Origin: a bacterium
Lineage (GTDB): Bacteria; 4484-113
Length of the DNA stretch: 34,051 nucleotides
Direction: 5' to 3'
NCBI GenBank assembly: GCA_029932365.1
Contig: JAOZQG010000011.1
Span: 1-34,051 of the forward strand
Of this stretch, positions 23,921 through 30,393 are shown one piece after another (position 1 is the first letter of the stretch; each line of letters begins with the position of its first letter). Under the pieces are notes generated by a model. That model did not search any database, was not told the origin of the DNA, and saw only the letters and a program-made list of their open reading frames with translations. The translations under genes and the position numbers were made by a program.

Positions 23921-24511
23921 ATGAAACGGGATGAGAAGATAAACCGGCTGTCGCACTGGTGGCGTGAGGTGGAAGCCCATTCGCACGACGACGAACAGTT
24001 GCAGCGCAAGCTTCATCTGATGGAGGCGGAGCTCAGGCACGTGCTCCGGGAAAGGGCCGGCGGCTCGCCCCAGTGGAAGCGCAATCTTGCGGCGACTACC
24101 GTGCTGGTGGCGGTTATCGCGCTGGCGGTCGGGATGCTGCGCTTTTTCGGCGTGCCCGATATGTCCCGCTCCGGACTGGAGGCTGCGGCCACCGTCGCCG
24201 CTCGCAGCGATGTGGCTTTCGTAAAGGCGGCTTCCAGCTTGCCTGCGGGCGAAGCAACGACCGCTTACGCTCCTCCGGCCTCAAAAGCCGATGAACGTAG
24301 GCCGCGCATAAAACGCGTTGCCCAGTCGCGCACGCCGGCTCGTGCCACCACCACCCCGCCGAAGGAGGTCGCTCCGGCGGCAAAGGAGGCGGTGCCCGCC
24401 ACGGCGCCGTCACCGACCCCGTCTGAAGCGCCGGATACAGCCGGTAGGAGTGAGCCCGGACTTGACGCTCTCGCGTTGCTCTCGGCCTTTGAGAGCGAAT
24501 TTGAGGAATAG
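23921..24511 (+). CDS. Unknown single-pass membrane protein with Pro/Ala-rich outer region
   Basis: 196 aa, not recognised. The N-terminal 50 residues are charged and His/Glu-rich and may form a helix or coiled coil (EKINRLSHWWREVEAHSHD, then a Leu-rich amphipathic run). One membrane helix lies near 57-78 (LAATTVLVAVIALAVGML). The rest is a Thr/Ala/Pro-rich, probably disordered region with Arg/Lys patches, ending in an acidic ALLSAFESEFEE. By the positive-inside rule the N-terminus is cytoplasmic and the long tail is in the periplasm. This resembles bitopic proteins that cross the cell wall space, such as anti-sigma factors or TonB-like proteins, but no signature supports either. It lies just before bamA, whose -35 box is in its last codons. 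Confidence 0.7.
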   Translation: MKRDEKINRLSHWWREVEAHSHDDEQLQRKLHLMEAELRHVLRERAGGSPQWKRNLAATTVLVAVIALAVGMLRFFGVPDMSRSGLEAAATVAARSDVAFVKAASSLPAGEATTAYAPPASKADERRPRIKRVAQSRTPARATTTPPKEVAPAAKEAVPATAPSPTPSEAPDTAGRSEPGLDALALLSAFESEFEE

Positions 24512-24530
24512 CGCTCCACACTGCTATAAT
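24501..24530 (+). promoter_or_regulatory. Promoter for bamA
   Basis: TTGAGG at 24501-24506 and TGCTATAAT (TATAAT at 24525-24530, TG extension at 24522-24523) are separated by 18 bases. The -35 box lies in the last codons of the preceding gene. The predicted leader of about 25 bases carries a strong AGGAGG at 24552-24557. It is one of the best promoters in the window and probably drives bamA, the unknown exported protein and lpxD. Confidence 0.65.
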
Positions 24531-24562
24531 TTCTAGACCTCAAATTATTCCAGGAGGGAGGG

Positions 24563-26329
24563 ATGGCGAGTCAACCCCTGCATCTGAGAGTTCTTAAGCT
24601 GGCATTGTTCTCGCTGCTGGTCTTCGCTATTGAGATGGCAGCGCCGGCTTCACCCGCACGCGCGCAAGGCGTCGTAGTCGACAACATCCAGATAACGGGT
24701 CTGGTGAACCTTGAGCAGTCAGTAGTGCTTGATGCCCTGTCCATCAAGGTTGGCCAGGAGATAACGGGAACCGTGCTCAGCGAGCTGAACCGCAACAGCC
24801 AGCTCTTGTACGAAACGGGCTACTTCCAGGAGCCGCCGGAACTCACGCTTGATTACCACGAAGGGCTTACCATTCTGCTCATTCGCGTGCTGGAGAATCC
24901 GCCGTTCGCCGGTGTGGTGTTTGAAGGCAATACGCTGTACACGGACGAGGAGCTGATGGAGTTCATAACCCAGACTCCCGGCGAAATCACCAACCTCCGC
25001 CAGCTGGAAGAGGATATATCGCTGGGCATTCTGGGTCGCTATGCCGGGGACGGATACGTAGGGGCGTATATTGTGGAGTTCGCCCTGAGCACGCTGGAAG
25101 AAGACGCGGGGACGGTCTATATCACCATCTCCGAGGGCATGGTGGAGGATATCGTCTTTGAAGGAAATGAGAAGACCAAGGATTCACTACTGCGCATGAT
25201 AGTGAGCCGCCATGTGGAAATTGGAGAGGTGCTGAAGAAGGGCGCCGTAGAAGAAGCCATGCAGGACCTCTACAACCTAGGCATCTTCGAGCAGGTGGAG
25301 CCGACGATGGACCCCGCACCCACCGGGGGCAACGTCATCCTCAGATTCTCGCTGGTGGAAGCCGCCACCGGACAGGCCGGCGTCGGCGTCGGCTACTCCA
25401 CGATCAACGGGTTGCAGGGCACGCTCTCCTACAGCGAGAGGAACTTTCAGGGCCGGGCGCGGACTATTACTGCCGTGGTGGTTTTCAGCAAGAACAATCC
25501 GGGCTATCAGCTTGATTATTCCGACCCCTACGTAAGCGAAAAGAGCTTTTTTTCCACCAGCATTTACGACCTGAACTACCGGCAGCAGCGCAATCCCGAC
25601 TCGGCCATTGAAAGCGAAATAGACGTGGACAGCGTGGGCGGCACGGTCACCTGGGGTCAGCGTATGACCGACGAGCTGTCGGGAAGCGTCTCGCTGGGGC
25701 TCACCGACTACGACTACAGCATTATCAAAGGCGACCCCTTCCGCGAGTATGGGCCCGAAAGGCGGCGGCGCCTTGAGCAGACGGGCCAGACCCGCAGCGT
25801 AACCTTCGGTCTGACCCACGACGCCCGCGACAATGTCTTCGTCACCCACGACGGCACCTACCTGGGCACCAGCGTTCAGGTGGCCGGCTTCGGGGGGGAC
25901 TTCGATTTCCGCAAGTACGTCGCCGACGGGCGGGTGTTCCTTCCCCACGCCGAAAAAAATACCGTAGCTTTTCGCGCAAAGGTCGGGCTGGCGGAAGGCA
26001 ACGTTCCGATTTTCGAGGAGTTCCGCGTTGGCGGCGTAAACTCCGTGCGCGGCTTGCCGGAGGACGACCTCACGGGCACCAAGATGCTTCTGCTCAACGG
26101 GGAGTACCGCTTCCCGCTGGACAAGAAGAAAACCTTTACCGGCGTGGTCTTCGCCGATGCTGCATGGGTGGGAGAGAGTTTCTCCGAAACCGACGCTTCC
26201 TACAGCGCCGGTGTGGGTCTGCGCTTCCGCGTGCCCGCGCTGGGTCTGGGCTCCATCAGGCTTGATATGGGGTGGGACCTCCGTGACGGCGGTGCCCGCC
26301 TTCATTTCGGCATCGGCGAGATGTTCTAG
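24563..26329 (+). CDS. bamA: Outer membrane protein assembly factor BamA
   Basis: 588 aa, shorter than E. coli BamA (810) because it has three POTRA repeats instead of five. A signal peptide ends near SPARA (about 33). POTRA repeats lie at about 35-112, 113-190 (starting FAGVVFEGNTLYTDEEL) and 191-270 (starting VEDIVFEGNEKTKDSLL), then a 16-strand barrel from about 275. VRGL at 495-498 is the conserved loop-6 motif, and the chain ends in Phe (HFGIGEMF), the usual outer-membrane signal. It inserts beta-barrel proteins into the outer membrane. The ribosome site AGGAGGGAGGG ends right before the ATG region. Together with LpxD it shows that this organism has an outer membrane. TamA-like or two-partner secretion transporters are less likely given the neighbours. 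Confidence 0.93.
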   Translation: MASQPLHLRVLKLALFSLLVFAIEMAAPASPARAQGVVVDNIQITGLVNLEQSVVLDALSIKVGQEITGTVLSELNRNSQLLYETGYFQEPPELTLDYHEGLTILLIRVLENPPFAGVVFEGNTLYTDEELMEFITQTPGEITNLRQLEEDISLGILGRYAGDGYVGAYIVEFALSTLEEDAGTVYITISEGMVEDIVFEGNEKTKDSLLRMIVSRHVEIGEVLKKGAVEEAMQDLYNLGIFEQVEPTMDPAPTGGNVILRFSLVEAATGQAGVGVGYSTINGLQGTLSYSERNFQGRARTITAVVVFSKNNPGYQLDYSDPYVSEKSFFSTSIYDLNYRQQRNPDSAIESEIDVDSVGGTVTWGQRMTDELSGSVSLGLTDYDYSIIKGDPFREYGPERRRRLEQTGQTRSVTFGLTHDARDNVFVTHDGTYLGTSVQVAGFGGDFDFRKYVADGRVFLPHAEKNTVAFRAKVGLAEGNVPIFEEFRVGGVNSVRGLPEDDLTGTKMLLLNGEYRFPLDKKKTFTGVVFADAAWVGESFSETDASYSAGVGLRFRVPALGLGSIRLDMGWDLRDGGARLHFGIGEMF

Positions 26330-26359
26330 TATCGGCTGTTTGAGGTCGGCTGAAACAAG

Positions 26360-27712
26360 ATGCGTTCTAGAGCGTTAACTGCAATCCAGTCAGCCACGCT
26401 TCACCTAACGGTCGCGCTGCTCGTTGTTTTCGCGCATACGTCCCCAGGTTCCGCCCAGAATGAACCTCCCGTTATCGCCGAAGTCAAGCTGGAGCTGGAA
26501 TGGCTTGAAGGACAGCCGGGGGAAGCGGTCGCCGCGGAGGTTGAGGAGGCCATCGGCCGGACGCTAAACCTGGCGATAATAGACCAGCTGGGAGCATCGC
26601 TGGAAAAGCTCCAAGCCAATCGGGAGCAGATAAGCCAGACCCTGTTCAACGTGCTTGATTTGGTGCTGGGCAAGCGAGGTATGGAGCTGAAGGAGCTGGA
26701 CATATCGCCCGGCGAGATTACGCTGGTCAGGCTGAAGGTCGCGCTTCTGGGGCAGGCTATAGAGAGCTTCGTTGTGGATTTCAGGTTCACCTCGGACACT
26801 CCGTTTCTTGCGGCGATTACCGAAGCCGACCGCAGCTCGCTCGCGCAGTCCCTTACAGAAAGCCTCGCAGGGACGCCTTACAGCGACGCGGACTGGATAG
26901 AGCGGATGGTCATCCGCCGGGTGAATGAGTTCCTTTCCGCTAGAGACGAGTACGCCGGGTTCGATACGCTCGTTTTAGTGCTGCCTGACACCAGGACGAG
27001 AGCCTACGTGACTCTGATACCGCGTGAGGACGCCACGGTTGTGAGCCGGTTTTTCGTCAAGCTGCGGTCAAACACGATGCTCAACTTGCAGCTGGCGGAC
27101 GTGGGCAGTTTCGTGGGGGCGAACCTGGAAAGCCTGCGGGGACTGCCCACCGATTTCGTCGCCAGCAGGTCCGAAGAAATCTGCGACTACCTGACCGCCG
27201 AAGCCGTGTTCGCTCCCGAAGTGAGGATTATGGAGCCCGTGGCGACGGCGGAGCTTTTTGTCGTGCGCGACGACCTATCGCTAGTATTCGACGTGGAATC
27301 CCGGCGCTTCCGCCTTAGCGCCGGCGGGCGGGTTGACTTCAACCGCGAGGAAGACGAAGCGCGCTTTGATTTCACTGCGGGGCTTAGGCTGAATCCTTCA
27401 GCCGACGCGTGGCTTCACGGGACTTTTTACCCCGCCGAGTTTGAACTGCGCCCACAGCTGGGCGTAGGGCTGCGCAAAGAGGGCAAAGCGCTGCTGGAAG
27501 CCGGCTACGATTTCAAAATGAATAGCGGCGTGCTTCGCGGCCGGCTAAACGTCCTGCCGGATTTCTACTTCTCCGCCGAGCATTACGTCAAGTCCCGCCT
27601 TAAGGACGAGAACGAGTACGGCATTACGTATATCTTCCGAAACTACTACGAATTCAAAGTGACCACTGACTTCCGGGATGAACTTTTCGCATCGGTGGGA
27701 GTGAGGATATGA
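26360..27712 (+). CDS. Unknown exported protein with predicted C-terminal beta-barrel, between bamA and lpxD
   Basis: 450 aa. A signal peptide ends near GSA (residue 32). The N-terminal half (about 35-280) is mixed alpha/beta, with an acidic helical stretch early on (EVEEAIGRTLNLAIIDQL). From about 290 the sequence alternates polar and hydrophobic residues with many Gly, Tyr, Phe and charged turns (LSAGGRVDFNREEDEARFDF, GVLRGRLNVLPDFYFSAEH), a pattern of amphipathic strands that could form a small outer-membrane barrel; it ends in VGVRI, not Phe. I do not recognise the family. It lies 30 bases after bamA and overlaps lpxD by 4 bases (ATGA), so it belongs to the outer-membrane assembly unit. 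In many diderms the periplasmic chaperone Skp/OmpH occupies this place, but this protein is not Skp-like. Confidence 0.8.
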   Translation: MRSRALTAIQSATLHLTVALLVVFAHTSPGSAQNEPPVIAEVKLELEWLEGQPGEAVAAEVEEAIGRTLNLAIIDQLGASLEKLQANREQISQTLFNVLDLVLGKRGMELKELDISPGEITLVRLKVALLGQAIESFVVDFRFTSDTPFLAAITEADRSSLAQSLTESLAGTPYSDADWIERMVIRRVNEFLSARDEYAGFDTLVLVLPDTRTRAYVTLIPREDATVVSRFFVKLRSNTMLNLQLADVGSFVGANLESLRGLPTDFVASRSEEICDYLTAEAVFAPEVRIMEPVATAELFVVRDDLSLVFDVESRRFRLSAGGRVDFNREEDEARFDFTAGLRLNPSADAWLHGTFYPAEFELRPQLGVGLRKEGKALLEAGYDFKMNSGVLRGRLNVLPDFYFSAEHYVKSRLKDENEYGITYIFRNYYEFKVTTDFRDELFASVGVRI

Positions 27713-28746
27713 AAGCGACCCTGGAACAACTGGCCAGGTTCGTCGGCGGAAAGGTCAAAGGCGACGGCTCTCTGGTTATTAAAGGATTCTGCTCGCCGCA
27801 ACAGGCGAAACCTGATCGCATCGGATTCATCGAATCCAGCGGCGACCGCAGGCTGCTGAAGGGCGCGCATCCCGGCGCGGTTATCACCACGCCGGAGCTG
27901 GCGCGATACTTCGAAAACGCCATCATCGTGGACAATCCCCGGCTTGCCTTCGTGATGGTGATGGAGCACTTCCTGGGGCGCAAAAAAACTCCCGGCCGCA
28001 AGGCCGTAAGCAAGCAGGCGCTGGTTCACGGCAAGGCGCGGCTGGGGAAAGGAGTGAGCGTCGGCGCGTACGCCATCGTGGAGGAAAAAGCGCGGATAGG
28101 CGCGGGCGCGGTAATCGGCGCCGGATGCTACGTCGGCGAGGACGTGGTTATCGGTGAACACACGCTGCTTTACCCGAACGTTACCGTGCTGGAAAACTGC
28201 GAGATTGGCGCCCGCTGCATCATCAATTCGGGCACGGTGATAGGCTCGCAGGGATTCGGTTTCGTCTCCACGAAAGAGGGCCACCGCAAGTTTCCCCAGG
28301 TCGGTCGCGTCGTCATTGAAGACGAGGTGGAGATCGGCGCCAACTGCGCCATCGACCGGGCGGCGCTGGACGAAACGCGCATCGGCCGGGGCTGCAAGCT
28401 GGACAATCTGGTGCAGGTGGCGCACAACGTTAAGATCGGCGAATATACGCTCGTGGCCGGGCAGGTGGGCATCGCCGGCGGAACCAGGATTGGCCCCCGC
28501 TGCGTCCTGGGGGGACAGGCCGGCTTTCAGGGAGGAATCGAAGTCGGCGAAGGCAGTACCGTTGCGGGGCAAAGCGGGGTCTTCGGCTCGCTTCCGCCGA
28601 AAAGTCGCGTTTCGGGCTATCCGGCCAAGCCCCATCAGCAGGCCATGCGGGTGCTGGCGCTCACCCACAAGCTGCCTGAACTCACCGAAAAGATTAAGGC
28701 TCTGGAAGCCGAAATAAAAAAGCTCAAGCGAGGGCGCAAGAAGTAG
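27709..28746 (+). CDS. lpxD: UDP-3-O-acylglucosamine N-acyltransferase
   Basis: 345 aa (E. coli 341). Third step of lipid A synthesis: transfers a hydroxyacyl chain from acyl carrier protein to UDP-3-O-acyl-glucosamine. The N-terminal uridine-binding domain comes first, then a left-handed beta-helix of hexapeptide repeats (about 105-315), with catalytic His239 in LVQVAHNVKIG, and a C-terminal helix rich in Lys/Glu (THKLPELTEKIKALEAEI) as in the trimeric enzyme. The ATG overlaps the stop of the preceding gene (ATGA), showing coupled translation. No lpxA, lpxC or fabZ follows, as the next gene is on the other strand, so the rest of the lipid A pathway must be elsewhere. It ends 2 bases from the convergent HD gene. 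Confidence 0.96.
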   Translation: MKATLEQLARFVGGKVKGDGSLVIKGFCSPQQAKPDRIGFIESSGDRRLLKGAHPGAVITTPELARYFENAIIVDNPRLAFVMVMEHFLGRKKTPGRKAVSKQALVHGKARLGKGVSVGAYAIVEEKARIGAGAVIGAGCYVGEDVVIGEHTLLYPNVTVLENCEIGARCIINSGTVIGSQGFGFVSTKEGHRKFPQVGRVVIEDEVEIGANCAIDRAALDETRIGRGCKLDNLVQVAHNVKIGEYTLVAGQVGIAGGTRIGPRCVLGGQAGFQGGIEVGEGSTVAGQSGVFGSLPPKSRVSGYPAKPHQQAMRVLALTHKLPELTEKIKALEAEIKKLKRGRKK

Positions 28747-28748
28747 GC

Positions 28749-29450
28749 TCAGCTCAGCTTCGTGCCGTTTATGATCAGGTGAAATTCGCAGCCCAGGTAT
28801 CTCGCGGCTTCGCGCGACATCATCATGCGCTCGGTGAATATCTGGAAATACTCCATCACCGAGGCAATCTCCGTGTCAATCTTCAGCTCAAGTGTAATGA
28901 CCGACTTGTCGCCGTCCACCGAAAGCTCGGATTCGACGCAGGCGTAGTTTACGTCGTCGTGTATGTCTTCAAGCTCTTCGTGGTAATCGCGCACCCTTGA
29001 GCGGTGCACGTCCGCTTTGTCCCCGATGGTAACGGCGGCGTTTATCGCGCTGATAGGGGGGTATCCTATCTGCTCGTGGTTTCCGATGGCGCCCATCACC
29101 ACGCCCGCCTGATGCGGGGTAAATCCCAGACGCAGCATGATAGGATACGCCAGCAGGGCGCCGGTTTGCTCGTGATTGTCCCGCGCGATTACGTTGCCGA
29201 TGTCGTGCAGCAGGCCGGCGGCCTTGGCGAGCTCCACTTCTTCTTCGGGATAGCCCAGTGTCACCAGGATATTGCCCGCGCTGGTGGCAACCTGGGTGAC
29301 GTGCCGCATACCGTGTTCCGTGTAGCCAATGGCGGCCATCGCCTCGTCGGCCAGCCGTATGTACTCGCGCACCTCGGGGTCCTGGCGCAGCCTGTCGTAA
29401 AGGTCGGTTGCGCTTTGCTCCGCCGGTTCAGCCCTGTGTTTTGAAGCCAT
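28749..29450 (-). CDS. HD-domain metal-dependent phosphohydrolase
   Basis: 233 aa, soluble. The HD residues are all visible: His46 and/or His50 (TEHGMRHV), His82-Asp83 (LLHDIGN), His93 (RDNHEQ), His125 (GNHEQIG) and Asp144 (GDKAD). The C-terminal third (about 165-233) is a small alpha/beta domain of unknown role. HD proteins of this size and style hydrolyse nucleotides or phosphoesters; the substrate is unknown. GGGAGA 9 bases before the ATG is a fair ribosome site. It follows the divIVA-like gene by 55 bases in the same direction and is probably co-transcribed. It ends 2 bases from the lpxD stop. Confidence 0.85.
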   Translation of the reverse strand: MASKHRAEPAEQSATDLYDRLRQDPEVREYIRLADEAMAAIGYTEHGMRHVTQVATSAGNILVTLGYPEEEVELAKAAGLLHDIGNVIARDNHEQTGALLAYPIMLRLGFTPHQAGVVMGAIGNHEQIGYPPISAINAAVTIGDKADVHRSRVRDYHEELEDIHDDVNYACVESELSVDGDKSVITLELKIDTEIASVMEYFQIFTERMMMSREAARYLGCEFHLIINGTKLS

Positions 29451-29505
29451 ATTGTTTATCTCCCCTGTTGGATACCGCGCAGCGCCAGATTCTCACTTGC
29501 CCTCT

Positions 29506-30039
29506 TCAGCGCGGTTCTTCCTCGGGGAATATAACGTCATCACGCGACGCTTCCTCCGCGCCGCCCTTTTGCCCCCCGGGGGATTCGCCGGCGGGCGGCG
29601 GTGCGTCAACGGCGGCCCGTCCGGCGAGCTGCGGGTTTTTCCTTTCCAGAGCCTCGATGAAGCCCTTGAGCAGCCCGTAAAACTCGTACTCGAATCGCTC
29701 GCGCGCGGCCTGGATTTCGGCATGTTTGGCGTTCATCGCCACGGCCTTCACCCGCGCTTCCGCCAGGATGTTTTCCGCTTCCTTCTGGGCGTTGGCGACT
29801 ATCTCGTCGCGGCTTTTCTGGGCGAGAACGATGCTGTCGCGCAGCGTCCCCTCGCTGGCGCGGTAGCGCTCCAGCTCCACCTGAATATCCGCAAGTTGCC
29901 TCTTCAGCGCTTCGATTTCTTCAACGTGGTGTTGCAGCGTGTCCACCACCAGCGAAACGAACTCGTCTACGTCCGCGCGGCTGTAGCCGAACATCGCGGA
30001 GCCAAACTTGTACTTCTCAACGTCGTTTATGGTCAGCAT
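29506..30039 (-). CDS. DivIVA-domain coiled-coil protein
   Basis: 177 aa. The first 60 residues match the DivIVA/GpsB N-terminal domain: LTINDVEKYKF then MFGYSRADVDEFVSLVVDTL (family pattern F-x-x-x-x-x-G-Y-x-x-x-E/D-V-D-x-F). A long coiled coil follows (about 25-140, with EIEALKRQLADIQVELERY), then a Pro/Gly/Glu-rich tail. DivIVA proteins sense curved membrane and place division or cell-wall growth sites. The ATG at 30039 is used because AGGGAGA lies 7 bases before it and the domain starts there, though the frame stays open upstream. TATAAT at 30067-30072 is its promoter. DivIVA in a cell that also makes lipid A is unusual outside diderm Terrabacteria. The HD phosphohydrolase gene follows. 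Confidence 0.85.
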   Translation of the reverse strand: MLTINDVEKYKFGSAMFGYSRADVDEFVSLVVDTLQHHVEEIEALKRQLADIQVELERYRASEGTLRDSIVLAQKSRDEIVANAQKEAENILAEARVKAVAMNAKHAEIQAARERFEYEFYGLLKGFIEALERKNPQLAGRAAVDAPPPAGESPGGQKGGAEEASRDDVIFPEEEPR

Positions 30040-30066
30040 AGGCGTCTCCCTGAACAATCGGCTTTG

Positions 30067-30072
30067 ATTATA
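30067..30072 (-). promoter_or_regulatory. -10 box for the divIVA-like gene
   Basis: TATAAT on the minus strand, 27 bases before the ATG at 30039, with a strong ribosome site in between. No clear -35 box. Confidence 0.5.
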
Positions 30073-30190
30073 CCTGATGGCCCGAATAACGTGACGCCGA
30101 ATGCGGGTTGTGCAGCGTTTCACAAGGCGATTCGCCGCCTGAAAGCCTTTTAGCGGGAGACTCGGGGGCGTGGAATCAGTTAGCTCGTTG

Positions 30191-30199
30191 TGCTATCAT
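30191..30199 (+). promoter_or_regulatory. Possible extended -10 box for the oxidoreductase gene
   Basis: TGCTATCAT fits an extended -10 promoter (TATCAT at 30194-30199). It would give a leader of about 190 bases containing the inverted repeat and hairpins. A rival -10, TATAAA at 30300-30305 with a poor -35 (TGGACG at 30275-30280), would put the inverted repeat about 60 bases upstream of the transcript start. Confidence 0.35.
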
Positions 30200-30239
30200 T
30201 GAGCTGGCAAATGTCAGGGCGGCAAACCTGTTGCGCAGG

Positions 30240-30263
30240 CGTTAGTGATATTCGTCACTAACG
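30240..30263. promoter_or_regulatory. Dyad operator candidate (CRP/FNR or Rex-like)
   Basis: CGTTAGTGA (30240-30248) and TCACTAACG (30255-30263) form a perfect 9-base inverted repeat with a 6-base spacer. The GTGA-N6-TCAC core is shared by CRP/FNR-family sites and by Rex sites (TTGTGA-N6-TCACAA). Being ahead of an oxygen-sensitive, redox-linked enzyme gene, a redox or oxygen regulator is a natural guess, but the repeat could equally act as an RNA hairpin in the leader. Confidence 0.5.
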
Positions 30264-30289
30264 AATTACGCTGCTGGACGGAGTGCCAA

Positions 30290-30381
30290 AGGGCTGTTTT
30301 ATAAAGCCCTGCTCGGCAAAAAAAGCTTCGCCGCCTCAGGCGTAAGCTGCAATACATAAACTCGGGCCGCCCGGAGCGGCC
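30290..30381 (+). other. Three successive hairpins in the oxidoreductase leader
   Basis: AGGGCT/AGCCCT (30290-30295 with 30305-30310, 9-base loop); AGCTTCGCC paired with GGCG-T-AAGCT (30324-30332 with 30339-30348, one bulged T); GGCCGC/GCGGCC (30365-30370 with 30376-30381, 5-base loop). The last stem ends 2 bases before the ribosome site GGAGGAAGG. The closeness to the start suggests control of translation or mRNA stability, but none is followed by a T-run and no known RNA family is recognised. Confidence 0.4.
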
Positions 30382-30393
30382 TTGGAGGAAGGA

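Larger units (their letters stand above)
30040..30393. other. 354-base intergenic stretch with structured leader of the oxidoreductase gene
   Basis: Between the divergent divIVA-like and oxidoreductase starts. After the divIVA promoter (30067-30072) it holds a TGCTATCAT element (30191-30199), a 9-base inverted repeat (30240-30263) and three further hairpins (30290-30310, 30324-30348, 30365-30381) that run up to the ribosome site at 30384-30392. No tRNA or riboswitch family that I know matches; in particular I do not see the conserved TPP riboswitch motifs. Confidence 0.5.

Noticed and set aside
30200-30393. TPP riboswitch or tRNA in the oxidoreductase leader
   Set aside because: A TPP riboswitch would suit a TPP enzyme, but the CTGAGA and ACCTGA core sequences are not there, and no cloverleaf can be folded from the stems seen.
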